Below are positions 1 to 12,919 of a DNA stretch of 64,000 bases, one piece after another. Under the pieces are notes generated by a model. That model did not search any database. It saw only the letters and a program-made list of their open reading frames with translations, and was not told the origin of the DNA. The stretch is from Crambe crambe (lineage: Eukaryota > Porifera > Demospongiae > Poecilosclerida > Crambeidae), in contig OZ004588.1 of NCBI GenBank assembly GCA_963924555.1, positions 2,604,001-2,668,000 on the forward strand, in the 5' to 3' direction. The translations under genes were made by a program, and so were the position numbers. Numbering within the stretch: the stretch's first letter is position 1; every line of letters begins with the position of its first letter.

Positions 1-1410
1 AATGTAGTCTTCCAAAGAAGAAGTTTGCTGAGAATTAAAACTATTTGATAACAGTGAAAAATGCACTCCGCTGTTGCTGATGAAGGTTGCATGAGTAAAG
101 CAATTTTGCAGGCTTTATAGTTGCATGCCAATGAATCATTTCCCTTTCCACTGAGCTAGTCATAGGTTCCAATGTCTTAGTAGCTTCTATGTGACATCCT
201 GCATTTGACTACTTTCACTTGATCAACACAAGCTGCATCTGAAAGGCCCTCTCCTATAGGATGCTTTTCTGAGCTTATCTAGAAGACTAACTACTGGTAC
301 TTGAATGATAGGTCTAGTGATGTCATAATCACTGTTTCCAATTCTGAGCTCAGTGAGCTGTCTGTACCAAAATCACCAAGGTCACTTGCTTCAGCCATTC
401 CAGCTGTATATCATGTGCTCAGAATACCTGACACAGTGCTGAGAGACTCAACCTTGCAATTGAGCCCTGTATACATTTAGCTAACTCCACTTTGCATGCT
501 GCTGTGCATGCAGACTCTATGGCTACAGGCATAACAATTAATTACCTAAAATTCTCAAAATGATGCCTATTATGCTTATGCTTTGACATACCTAAAATGC
601 TCAAAAATAATGCTAGCATAATTTATCGAGGCCTAGTGGTGGCACATAGCAATGCACGTGCTAACAGTTAAATATTAAAAACTCCAAAATTACTATAGCT
701 ATATATGGACTTCAAATTGCACAGTGTTATATGGTAGTAGCTATATCACTAATACACACACTAAAATGGTTAATTCTTACAGGTGATATGAATCTTTTTA
801 CTCTAGAGATAAAAGGCATTGTTTCTCACTGACTGCTGAAATTAAGTGGCTGATTTTTGGCTTAAAGCTTCTTAGTAGCCCTCTCTACAAAATTACAGAA
901 GGATTTGTTGGTATCTAGCTACTTTACTTTTTAAGTTCCCAAAAGTGAGTATTTTAAGTTTCTGGGCCAAATCAAGAAGTAAAATAGATATCAACAAACC
1001 CTTCTGAAATTTTTTAGAGAGTGATGCTAGAAAGCTACAAACCAAAAATCAGCCAGTGAAGCTTGGTGGTTGATGCTTTTTACTTTGAATTCGAAAACTG
1101 TTCATAGCACCTGCAGGACTTGACCTTTCTTCTTTTTTTGTGTGTAGTATTACTAAGCTGCTTTATAGCCATGTGCAGTTAAAAATCTATGGTGCAAGTA
1201 TATGACCCCTTAGCAACCATGTGTGGGCAGGATGTGCCACCACCCTGAGAGCAATAATATGATGTATATGTCATCCAGTACTCTTCTTCTCCTTTCTAAT
1301 CGAGTGTTCAGTTGCAAACGGCCTCACCACCTGATGAATTGATACCACATTGAAATTGAACTGTACTGGACCTACTGGAGTGCTATTTTGGACTTTGTTG
1401 TAACTTCTTT
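1..1410 (-). repeat. Inverted-repeat arm (opposite of 11262-12690 and 55633-57073)
   Basis: The reverse complement of this stretch matches 11262-12690 and 55633-57073 almost base for base. Its first bases (aatgtagtcttcc) are the reverse complement of 12678-12690 and 57061-57073. The match reaches the window edge, so the repeat probably continues to the left. No gene is visible inside. It contains the truncated inverted copy of the 8-bp-TSD element described at 12048-12911; that element's end lies at 635 and the complementary duplication GTGGTGGC at 636-643. Confidence 0.9.
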
Positions 1411-3189
1411 TTGTAGCTATTGTGTATTATTAATTTTGACAATAAAGTATCAACTGGTCACATCAAATAATGATACTGAACTCTCATACAAAATAATGAT
1501 GATAAAATTAGACAACACCCACTACAATATAAGTGGGTGTTGCCACATGGGTGGGCTGATCAGTCACCACTGGTTCTCGGTAGAGTTAAAGCCTCCATAA
1601 ATTCATGAAGTGATAGAGTTTGTCATCTTCAGATTCTTGTGATGATACATCAACCCTCATCTCTCCTAGAAAGGGCAAAGGTCAAAGGATCATTATTGAC
1701 TTTACAGGGCCATAATCAATTCACAGCCTATAGTTACAAGTCATAGTGATTGGGAGGTGTGAGGGAAGACACTGGAATTGAAATAGGCTGAGGTAAGTGT
1801 GTAGGGATTATCTCATACATCAAAGGTTCATTAACCACATCATTGATATAAAAGGGTCCAAATTATGCAAATAAGTAACCTTTCTGCATATGAATAACTC
1901 CATGTACATACTTTCAATTGATCCAGAATCCATGTGTGCAAGTGCTCTTCAGTAAGGACCAGCTGGACCCATTTATTGGGGTGAGGCAATCTCTGTGGGA
2001 GGAGGGAAGAAGAGGTGGAGTCAACAAATCAGCAGCAACCAAGTTTTACAAGGACGAAATGCAGATCTCAGTTTTCCTTTAGCTGCAGCAGAAAACAGAG
2101 AGTAATGAATACCCAGTAAGTGCAGGACAAAATAGTTTCAACAATCACTGAACAATGGTAATTGCACACCTTAGTGGTATGAATAAGGTTATACCAGGCC
2201 TTATAGAACACTCAAGGGCTTGAGCAGTCTACAGCTTGCCAGTACGATGGTACCACCTGTCCATACACACAGCTGGTATGGCTAGCTTTAGTGCAACTGC
2301 TCTAGTCCTACTAAATGCTGATACAGTAAACTTAAAAAATACTGGCAACAACTCAGGCAACTGGTATTCAAAACGTATTCAAAACATATTACCATCGCTT
2401 TTCGACCAGACTATTAACATCGTACCATAATGGTCGTCAAAGCCTCAAACAACAACCATAGGGAAAGTAACTCTTTAACATCATATAAATCATTTCTCTC
2501 ATAATTGAAATTTTGTAACCCTGAATCTACTACCTCAACTAAAGCACCATCAATCGACCACCGTTACTTATTTTCGACCACCTGTTGAAAATCAAATATC
2601 AACAATCGTCCATCCCATTCTTTTATTAAACTTTTGCTCCACTATATGTCAGGAAAGATACTTTTAGACTATTTTATAGCATAAAATACATGATCATAAC
2701 AAATTTTATAAAACATGAGCCAAGCTTTTCTGTCATAAACTGCTTCACAATTTTGGTCAAATTTGCTGCTTGTTATAGCGAGGACTGTATGGATGGATAC
2801 GACTAGATTTTCTAACAATATGAAACACAGACCAATGAAGACTGTTTCTGAGAATTATTATCTGAATCCAACAAAAAGGAGAACTTCTGCAGCAGTTACC
2901 ATTCTACCATTAGTCGACAGTTTTTGTAGCTTTTGAGTAATCTTCCAGAGCCATAGGGATGGATAACGTGAGCTAGTAACTTACTTTCATACTACAGCTG
3001 ATAAATACGTAGTTCTCTGGAAATCTTTTTTAAGCTTTTCCCATACATTTTTCAATACAGCCATTTCTTTAGACTCCGTTTACGTTTGTTTACTACAGTA
3101 CACTTTCCGTGTCATTAATACGGTCGATTTGCCTTATGCTATGTTCTAGACAAGCAAAGAGTTACACATCATTAAGAATGCAATACAGA

Positions 3190-3500
3190 ATGGGTGGTGA
3201 GCAACATCCAATGTGTTACTACCATACATTAATCAATATGGGAAAGGTGGTGAGCATCAATGTAATAGTACAGGAAGGTGGGTGAGCAGCATCCAATGTA
3301 TTATATACCTCCAAGGGTGAGCATCATTAAGAACCAATATGTAATATGGGAAAGGTGGTGAGCATCAATGTAATAGTACAGGAAGGTGGGTGAGCAGCAT
3401 CCAATATATTATATACCTCCAAGGGTGAGCATCATTAAGAACCAATATGCAATATGGGAAAGGTGGTGCATGAACATCAGCCATTGTATATTACTACCAT
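3190..3500. repeat. Minisatellite, period about 108 bp
   Basis: The phrase aatatgggaaaggtggtgag begins at 3235 and again at 3343. The phrase gggtgagcatcattaag begins at 3315 and 3423. Both give a period of 108 bp, with just under three units. The matching place on the other strand, about 53690-53850, holds fewer units, so copy number has changed since the duplication. Confidence 0.85.
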
Positions 3501-5327
3501 GGGTGAGTCTCCCCCTCAGTATTGATCCCTGTTCTATATAGAGCATACAATTAAAGACCATTGATTACATATAGATAGAGAATAAAAACTGCAAGGTCCA
3601 TTATGGATTTACTCCACTACATGGTTGACAACAATTACCATGAAACTACCATGGGGAAAAGGCCATCAGTAACATGCTCGTATTATGAATCCATAAAGTA
3701 GCACACCCTCCTCAAATCTCTATCAAGGCTACTACTCAAATTAATTTTAATGGATGATACAAAGCCTCATATAATCAATAGAAAGTTAAACCATCTAGAA
3801 AGAAAAGGGTGGGGCATGAAGTGTTCACTATCAATGCTAGATGCAAAGTGATGCTAGGGACAAAGTGAGATGGGACAATGTAATTATTGGGGGAGGGAGG
3901 GACAGTCAGAAGACATATTGGACTGGGATAGAGATTATTGCAGTGGAACCTGACACACTTGGGACCCAACCTTTTGTCCTTTGTAGAGAGGTAATGCAAC
4001 CCACCTGTCACATGATATCTTAACACTATGTCATACTTTATGTATGTGCTTTTGTAACAGTCCCAACCTGGCAGAAATTTCACATACGTACATACCAACC
4101 AATGGAGGATATGCTCTAAAGGGTTGTGTTTAATCTGTCTGGGACTATCACACACACTAGCATCATAATACTCAAACTTCTAAATAATGGACAGTAAATA
4201 TGGTACACATGAGAGTGCTGATCAAGACATTCAAAAATTCAGACAATACTTACTAAGTGCAGCATGTCTCCCATTCCATTCTCAAACACCTTAATATTTG
4301 AAGTCAAATTCCTGCACAACTGCTGAGTGGGTAAAGGGTTTCAACATTAGAAAATCACAAGTTCAGAATAGTCAATGTCGACCTCTAGATCAACAGGGAT
4401 ATGCCATGAGATGTTCAGGTCTACAAACCTCCTCTCAACACTATCCATACTAGTAGAGGGGGGAGGGGGACATACTGATAGCCTGTCTAGGACAGGCTGT
4501 CTTGTAGGATCACAAGAGGATGTTACAAAGAGAATGTCTGTGAAAACTTTAAAAAATCTAAACAGCATTTTTCAACTGGTCAGGGTTCAAAGGTTACTAA
4601 TTAAGCACAACACCAAATTTTTATCGGATGAAGCCATAAAACATCAAATAAAAGAAAAATTTTCACTCTATAACAGGATATTCATTAATAGTCCTAAATG
4701 TTTATGGTCCAAAAGTTACAGTGCAATAAACAGTAGCCACTGCTCCAAAAATAGCGGATTTTATCGGTTTTTATTGGCTCTAGCTGAGAAGCCATACAGT
4801 ATCCACACTAAACATTTTTCACAAGAGGTTATTATATCATTCCCCACATACAAACCAAATTTTATCCAATTCTGAAGGGGTCACATTTCAATTTTCGTTG
4901 AATTGATATGGAATGACCCATGGCTCAAAATGATTTCACTAATTCAACAAGGTAAGGGGTCTCAACACTCAAAAACATCTCATTATATCTAGATTGACAC
5001 ATGAGGTGTCAGGTCAATGAACTCTCTCTCAGCACTATCCACTCTAGGGACAAAGTGAGATGGTGCAATATATAGGGGAGGGAGGGACAATCAGAAGATG
5101 TACTGATTATATGTACCCTATGCAACTGGTATCCACTGCACATATGTGGTCTTATTGTCGAACTTGCATTCTGAGCCAGTTCCCCACAAAAAGGCTTGAG
5201 CAAGGGATGGTAGAAATACAATTTGCAATGTTCAAAATCCACATCAAATTAAAAGAAAGTAACCGAGTAAGGGCTGCTTGGATCCAACAGACAAAATTGA
5301 GAAGGATTGATGGTTACCTGTAAGGGT

Positions 5328-5398
5328 TTGGCCTCCTGGAGGGATGATTATGACTGTTCCTCTTCCTTGAGGACTTCATCATCTCATTCTGTAATTGC
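5328..5398 (-). other. Exon-like module A (basic peptide), best preserved copy
   Basis: On the minus strand an acceptor-like tract (gcaattacag) precedes about 70 bases with an open frame, then an intact donor (cttacag then gtaacc). The peptide is short and strongly basic, with the core K-S-S-R-K-R followed by P-S-R-R-P-N-P-Y-R, like a nuclear-localisation patch. Related copies lie at 11156-11225 (minus, one base deleted), 13090-13140 (plus, decayed), 48786-48830 (plus, truncated), 51490-51561 (plus, donor lost) and 57478-57541 (plus, donor altered). No known family is recognised. It could be an exon of an amplified gene or part of an uncharacterised repeat. Confidence 0.5.
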
Positions 5399-8300
5399 AT
5401 ACACAACATACAGTGATTAGTTAGAATAAAAAAGAAGTGTGGAGGGGGTGGGGGGGTGTGTTTGTCAAAAACAGCTCTATCTGCAATGTATACGAACATC
5501 AGTGTTTCAGTGATCTCACAAATCTAAGCACACCCTCTTCTAGAGGCTACCTCACAGGACAATAGAAAGGGATCCAAATTGAAACAGAAAAGGGACTGGC
5601 ACATTATGCTTTTTTGCTTCCCTATAATTCCAGCTGTATAATTATAAAGTCATTATTCTTTTTTTACTGACCTATTATTCTTCAATTATGCTCTTGACTG
5701 TATTGAAAGATGACGCTATTTGCAATCTCACTTTTGGTCAAGTGGCTATAGCTAGTTTAGGCACACGTGATATATACATTCAAGAATCAAGATCAACCAT
5801 GGAGTTCACCATAGCTTATTATGCCAGCATTATGCTTCCTGCTTTGATAGACCCAAAACTATGCTGGCAGAATGTGTCAGTCTCTAAATGGGAGCCATTG
5901 TGAAACAGAGAGTAAACACATGCTACAACCTCTCTGGAGAGACACCTCAACGTTTAAAGTCACGTTCCTGTACTGCCACTCTAGCTGGGTAAAGGGTCTC
6001 TACATTAGAAAGTCATGCATGAGTACAGAATAGAATGATTGTGTCTACTAACTCCATCAGCACTTCCATGACAGGGAAAAGTCGTAAAATCATGTGGCTG
6101 GATAATTTGGTGGTTTGGCAATTAAGGATTTCAACTGTCAAGGTTCAAGAATAATAACATTTTAGAGTAACTGGTAAGGATTGACTACATGAATTTAAGC
6201 AATTAAGAGATGAATTGTACAAGCTAAAATGGGTAAAGCGTGTTACTAGGAAGTCAAAAACATATCTAGATTGACAGTGGGTGGTGTCAGGTCGAAGTGA
6301 GATGGTACAATATATAGAGGGAGGGAGGGGAGCAATCAGAGACAGTTCACAGCCAGAGGAAGGGCCTTCAATGGTTATGCTCGACATTATCTCATTATCA
6401 TGCACACCCAGCACACATGACATCATCAGAATACGAAACATTTGAAGCAATGGTCTAGAAAGACAGTGTGGGCCATGCATGAGGTGTTCAGGTCTATAAA
6501 CTCTCAGCACTATCCATGCTAGGGACAAAGTGAGATTGTGTATTTCATTTCTGTCTGGGGTTGTTAACATGAAACTTCTAAATAATGTACAGTTAAGTAC
6601 ATTACGGTATGTACACATGAGAGTGCAAGATATTCAAAACTCACTAAGTGCAGCAGTCTAATGCCTGTACCATGGTAATTTCTCAATTAGCACAGCCATA
6701 CATGAGAATTGTCACTGAGAGTCCAGAACAAGTTTTAATGATATCCTTGATAGTTTAAATAGACACATTAGGTTGTAGAATTACTTCTTAAACAATACCA
6801 TTAAAGCAATTTTGGGAGGGGAGATCTTATCACACACCCACCCACCCACACACGAGTCCCTGTTCTATTTCACTTCATAGTTGACAACAGTTACATGGAA
6901 AACACTTGTAATTCACATGGTTCAGTCTGAAAACTTACCTGGTAACACTAACATGCTTGGATTGTGAATCCATATTGTAGCACACCCTTCTCAAATCTCT
7001 ATCAAAGCTAAGCTCATGTTTTACAATACTTTATAAAGGGACCATACTGAAACAGAAAGTGAACGATCATAATTATTGACTGAAAGTGCTAACATAATAA
7101 CCTAGACACCAGAATGGGTAAAGGGTTTCAACATTAGAATGATACGTACACACGTCAACCATTGAGAATAATAATGAGGTGCTCAGGTCTATAAACCACC
7201 TCTCAACACTATCCATGTGTCACTTATCCATGCCAGTGATAAAATGAGATGGGACAAAGGTCAAAGGGTCAATCCACTAAGGGCCATAATCAATTAACAT
7301 ATAAGCCATAGTGATTGGGATGTGTGAGGGAAGGCCCTGGAATCAAAACAGGCTGAGGTAAATACCTCACCAATCCATTAACCACATAAGATGGAATATT
7401 CAGATATGGAGGTAATTGCACAGAATATAAATGTAACCTTTCTGCACCCAAATAACTCTAAAGTACGTACCATCAGTTGATCAAGAATCCTTGGGTGAAG
7501 ATAGTGAGTGTAAGCACTGTTCCAGTTGGATCCCTTCATCAGGGGAGGCAGTCTCTATGGGTACCGTATAAGGAGAAGGTGGAGTCAACAAAACAAACCA
7601 CACCCACCAAGCAATCATGTGACTCATACTAGTATGTATAGACCCAACTACTCTTCTCTAGAAGATTGTGAGTTATTAATATATCACATGTTGTATGGAA
7701 TATAACACACCAATAGAATTAAATACTCCCAATGCAAATACTCTCAAGAGTATTATCATTCCCCCAAGTAATGACCACATGGTTGACATACCCATAGGGA
7801 CCCTTTACCAGGACTTCAGTCTAAAGTCCAATACTAGACATAGTACAACCACCAAAAAAATCAGTCCCTGGATCATAAGAAATTAGTTTATAATGCACAT
7901 GGTATGTTATTGCCACACAGATATTAGTCAAGCCAGTGGATGTGCATGCATGTACATATGTGGTATCCAGAGGAAACACATAACAGGACACACGACACTA
8001 ATTTAGGCTTCATTATGGAGCAATCAGCTGTGGAAAAGTAATTACACCAGTTCTGAATAGACCAATTATATTATCAGGGGTGAATTTGGGGGGCCACAGG
8101 GGGCATTACATTCGTCCCCCTTTGATATATACACAGGAAAAAAGCAACTAATAATTAATGTTAAACTGATGCTACATCCACAATTTCCTCTCAGAGAGCA
8201 CTAAGTACAATTCTTTAGCTCAATACAAAAAATTAACATTCAGTTATGAAAATGGAAGGAGAATTAGCCAACAATGAGTCAGGGCTCACAATAACAGTCA

Positions 8301-9275
8301 GTCACAGGACATTTGTCCAGTCATTTTCTGCCTTTGTCTGACCAATTTTTCTATAGTAAAACTGCTATTAGATAATCATGTGTGGACAGTAATGTAGTGT
8401 TACTGTGAGCCCTGTTGTGTGTGTGTCCTACTAGTAGTCCAACTGTCAATTTTGGAGTGACACAGTAGCATTTCTCCTGCATGGGATATTAACATAATCA
8501 TGTGACAACAGGATGTTGGTGGATATGAAGGAGTTAGTAAAAAAATTAATGTATTGAGGTTGAATATAAAGGACAGCATGGGAGGGGTGGCATTTTAAAC
8601 TTTTTTGCAACTATGTAGTGACCAGCAGAGCATAAAATTCTGGAAGAGATTCTAACCACTTCCAGTTCACTAACACACACGTCTGATCTTTAAATGGAGG
8701 GAGGTTTATATTATATGAAGAGTATACAATTTTACTGAAAACTGCAACGTCTCAGAGTTGCTTATCAGATACTTTATTCAGTTTGCAGTCTTCTATGGAA
8801 TGACAGGATCTGTCAGGCACTGAAACTTTGGATAACACCACTGCTTACATAAAGATCTTAATCAGCTGATAATGGGGATTCATATTGAAACAGAAACTCA
8901 TATTGACTGAAAGTGTTATTATGAGGATACACCACTCCATTCCTTAGCAAGTTAGGGCTATAGTGGGCAAACTTTAGAAAGTCATAAGTGCAGAATATAG
9001 TCATCCAGATGACAGGGGTGGGCTGGCCAGCCATGAAGTGCTCAGGTCTACAAACTCTGGATAGGCATTATCCATGCACGCAGGGGATAAAATGAGATGG
9101 GACAGCATTATAGGGGGAGGGAGGGGCAATCAGAAGACGTATTGATTATATGTACCTCTGACTGGGACATAAAGTTGGCATATTGATACCTTCTGTATTC
9201 TAAAGGGGGAAGCTGGAAAAGATGCATAGAGGACATGATTCCAGTACATATATAGTTCATTACGACTACAAAGAG

Positions 9276-9277
<2 letters not shown>

Positions 9278-9312
<35 letters not shown>
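9278..9312. repeat. (GA)n microsatellite
   Basis: About 17 uninterrupted GA units. The corresponding site in the other block, 50503-50553, is a longer (CT)n tract, as expected for the inverted copy with length change. Confidence 0.95.
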
Positions 9313-9313
<1 letters not shown>

Positions 9314-10724
9314 TGAAATACAATATCAATGCTCAAGAAAAAATATCAAAAGAAAATCACAAGTGGAAGGAAAGTGACCAAGTAAGGGATTGATGGTCAT
9401 CCACACCACAAATAATACCTTAAAAGCTTGTGATAGTTTCATTATTAAAAGCATGATTTAAGGATTTCTACCTGATACTGTCACATAATAATGCCCACCA
9501 TACGTACTTCATCAAGACTTTACCAAGCAAAGGGTTAATAAGTGTATTGTCTGTATGTCCCATTGATACGTACAACTTGGGACTGAAGCTTATTGCATGA
9601 TGTCTGATACTTGCATTCTCCCTTGAGATGATGTGGTGATAAGAATTCATGTAGCTATACAGTGGAAAATGTAGTCTTTAAATAGAGGTGGTCTCTTAAT
9701 GGCTCTGCTACTAATTATTTTGAAGGGAGAGGGGCTTCAAGTGGTTCCTCCTATTTGGAAAATTTATATGAAACCCTAATGTGTGTGTGTGTGTGTTAAA
9801 CATGTGATAGCCCCAGAGTAAAACCTGATCTGGGGGCATCTAATACTCAAGGTTCTACATTCCCGTGACTTCAGCACTTTCTGGGTTTAATTAAGGTTAG
9901 TTGAAACATGCTCGGACTATGCATGGATTCATATTAGAGCACACCCTCCTAAAATAAATTCATTCTCAGCCTAAAAAACATACTGGCTTGATAATAGAAA
10001 GGGAGCCATTGTGAAACAGAAAGGAACAATCATATCGACTGAAAGTGCTACAACCTCTCTGGAGAGACACCTCAACATTCAAAGTCAAGTTCCTGTACTG
10101 CCACTCTATACACATTAGCTGGGTAAAGGGTCTCAACATTAGAAAGTCATAAGTACAGAATAGAATGACAGTGGTGGGACATGAGGTGTTCGCATCTACT
10201 AACTCCATCAGCACTTCCATGCTAGGGACAAACTTGGTAATTAGAAGATGTATCAAAGATACCAATCAGAGAGAGTCCTTCCTTCATGCAAGCAACTCGT
10301 ATTCACCCCACAACTGACAAACAGAGATGAGACAATATATAGGGGAGGGGCAATTAGAACATGTACTGACAATACCGAGTCCTCCCTTCATGCATGCAAC
10401 TCGCATTTAAGGGGTGAAGGGAGTTGAATTTGCATGTGGGTAGGTTCCCAGACATTCAGATGGTGCAAGAACCCTATCAAGGGAGAGAGGAATTAATCAT
10501 CAGTACAGAGGTACAAGTTTTTCCAACCTGGAGAAGCTAGAGTCATAAATATGATGCACAGATTTCCATGTGGATGGATAATTTGGTGGTTTGCAATTAT
10601 GCTACCAAAGTTCATTATATAATGTCACAAACGACTACATGAATTTAAGCTAAAAAAAATAATAAATGATTGTATCAAAATGGGTAAAGGGTCTCAACAC
10701 CAGAAAGTCGAAACTCAAAACATA

Positions 10725-10805
10725 CCATAGATTGACAGTGGTGGGCCATGAGGTGTTCAGGTCTACGAATTCTCTCTCAGCACTATCCATGCTAGGGACA
10801 AAGTG
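10725..10805 (-). other. Exon-like module B, representative copy
   Basis: Read on the minus strand, a pyrimidine tract and acceptor (tttgtccctag) lead into about 67 open bases starting with ATG, followed by a donor-like gtatgtt. The peptide begins M-D-S-A-E-R-E-F-V-D-L-N-T-S-W. Variants occur around 4395-4455, 4995-5055, 6460-6535, 7165-7250, 9010-9095 and 10165-10235 on the minus strand. Others lie around 49183-49255, 49612-49680, 50748-50840, 52725-52800 and 53320-53375 on the plus strand. Most are degraded. They alternate loosely with module A, in a repeating unit of roughly 0.5-1.5 kb. Function unknown. Confidence 0.5.
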
Positions 10806-11261
10806 TGATGGGACAATATATAGAGGAAGGGGCAATCAGAAGACGTACTGATTATACGTACCTATAAAAATGTGATGCACTACATATAGGTGACATATCA
10901 ACACCTTATTGTTAAGCAATAGGAATATTTATACCTTCTGAGCCAATTCCACATAAAGCACCGGCAGCTTATAAAGGGGAGGCATAGAGGACATGAATCC
11001 ACACATATGCTAGTACATACAATCACAAAGAGGCTTGAGCAGAGGGTGAGACATAATATCAATGTTTTAAAACTACATCAAAAGGAAATCACATGTGAAA
11101 GCAGGTAAGGGCTGCTTGGATCCAACAGACAAATCCGAGAAGGATTGATGGTTACCTGTAAGGGTTTTGTCTCTTAGGGGGACGATTACGACTGCTCCTC
11201 TTCCTTGAGACTTCATCATCTCATTCTGTAATTGCATACACAACATACAGTGATCAGCTAC

Positions 11262-12690
11262 AAAAAGAAGTTACAACAAAGTCCAAAATAGCACTCCAGT
11301 AGGTCCAGTACAGTTCAATTTCAATGTGGTATCAATTCATCAGGTGGTGAGGCCATTTGCAACTGAACACTCGATTAGAAAGGAGAAGAAGAGTACTGGA
11401 TGACATATACATCATATTATTGCTCTCAGGGTGGTGGCACATCCCGCCCACACATGGTTGCTAAGGGGTCATATACTTGCACCATAGATTTTTAACTGCA
11501 CATGGCTATAAAGCAGCTTAGTAATACTACACACAAAAAAAGAAGAAAGGTCAAGTCCTGCAGGTGCTATGAACAGTTTTCGAATTCAAAGTAAAAAGCA
11601 TTACTTCTCATCAACCACCAAGCTTCACTGGCTGATTTTTGGTTTGTAGCTTTCTAGCATCACTCTCTAAAAAATTTCAGAAGGGTTTGTTGATATCTAT
11701 TTTACTTCTTGATTTGGCCCAGAAACTTAAATACTCACTTTTGGGAACTCAAAAAGTAAAGTAGCTAGATACCAACAAATCCTTCTGTAATTTGTAGAGA
11801 GGGCTACTAAGAAGCTTTAGGCCAAAAATCAGCCACTTAATTTCAGCAGTCAGTGAGAAACAATGCCTTTTATCTCTAGAGTAAAAAAGATTCATATCAC
11901 CTGTAAGAATTAACCATTTTAGTGTGTGTATTAATGATATAGCTACTACCATATAACACTGTGCAATTTGAAGTCCATATATAGCTATAGTAATTTTGGA
12001 GTTTTTAATATTTAACTGTTAGCACGTGCATTGCTATGTGCCACCACTAGGCCTCGATAAATTATGCTAGCATTATTTTTGAGCATTTTAGGTATGTCAA
12101 AGCATAAGCATAATAGGCATCATTTTGGGAATTTTAGGTAATTAATTGCTTATTAATTTTTATGCCTGTAGCCATAGAGTCTGCATGCACAGCAGCATGC
12201 AAAGTGGAGTTAGCTAAATGTATACAGGGCTCAATTGCAAGGTTGAGTCTCTCAGCACTGTCAGGTATTCTAAGCACATGATATAGAGCTGGAATGGCTG
12301 AAGCAAGTGACCTTGTTGTTTTTTGGTACAGACAGCTCACTGAGCTCAGAATTGGAAACAGTGATTATGACATCACTAGACCTATCATTCAAGTACCAGT
12401 AGTTAGTCTTCTAGATAAGCTCAGAAAAGCATCCTATAGGAGAGGGCCTTTCAGATGCAGCTCGTGTTGATCAAGTGAAAGTAGTCACATGCAGGATCTC
12501 GCATAGAAGCTAAGACATTGGAACCTATGGCTAGCTCAGTGGAAAGGGAAATGATTAATTGGCGTGCAACTATAAAGCCTGCAAAATTGCTTTGCTCATG
12601 CAACCTTCATCAGCAACAGCAGAGTGCATTTTTCACTGTTATCAAATAGTTTTAATTCTCAGCAAACTTCTTCTTTGGAAGACTACATTG
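11262..12690 (+). repeat. Block Y, right arm of the inverted repeat and start of the gene duplication
   Basis: This block is a direct copy of 55633-57073 and an inverted copy of 1-1410. The junction near 11262 is abrupt: to its left the sequence follows inverted block X (module A end), to its right it follows block Y. From here to about 16400 the sequence stays collinear with 55633-60720. No coding region is supported; short ORFs here are not conserved as proteins. Confidence 0.85.
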
Positions 12691-12911
12691 AAACATCAAC
12701 TACAGAAAAGTAGCTAACAGTTTCGTAACAGTGAATGGGAATAATGAGTATAATGAGTCTCATTTTGTCACAATGTGAATGGGAATAATTAGCATAATGG
12801 GTTCAATTTTTTAGCATAATAGGTAGGATTTCAAAGCATAATAGGCACTGTGCATGGGAATTTGAAAATAACATAATAGGGAGAAAAGCTAGCATAATTT
12901 ATCGAGGCCTA
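12048..12911. mobile_element. 864-bp TIR element with 8-bp target duplication, copy 1
   Basis: The ends are inverted repeats (taggcctcgataaattatgc at the left, its complement at the right). They are flanked on both sides by the 8-bp sequence GCCACCAC at 12040-12047 and 12912-12919. An 8-bp duplication fits a hAT-like non-autonomous element, but no transposase is present. The same insertion with the same duplication is at 56424-57294, so it predates the gene duplication. Its interior carries several diverged copies of a phrase like gcataatagg. Confidence 0.8.
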
Positions 12912-12919
12912 GCCACCAC

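Larger units (their letters stand above)
1410..11262 (-). repeat. Block X, inverted copy of about 48760-55630
   Basis: This block is the reverse complement of 48760-55630, with indels and a few per cent divergence. Matching landmarks include the 108-bp minisatellite (3235-3480 against about 53690-53850), the (GA)n tract (9278-9312 against (CT)n at 50503-50553), and a conserved segment at 9966-10265 against 49615-49872. It is made largely of two recurring exon-like modules, annotated separately, with simple-sequence and AT-rich DNA between them. The short ORFs inside it are mostly artefacts of the module repeats. No complete gene can be assembled from it by eye. Confidence 0.85.

Noticed and set aside
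3190-3500. Regular repeats that might suggest a CRISPR array
   Set aside because: The units are directly adjacent tandem copies of 108 bp without unique spacers, in animal DNA.
4375-4875. Plus-strand ORF of about 166 codons
   Set aside because: It is antisense to a module B copy, AT-rich at its end, and not preserved in the other copy of the block.
6145-6618. Minus-strand ORF of about 157 codons
   Set aside because: It spans degraded module B copies and intron-like DNA in different frames. The matching region of the other block does not keep the frame.
9108-9336. Two overlapping minus-strand ORFs with a run of S-L repeats
   Set aside because: They are the translation of the (GA)n microsatellite and module B flank; no protein conservation.
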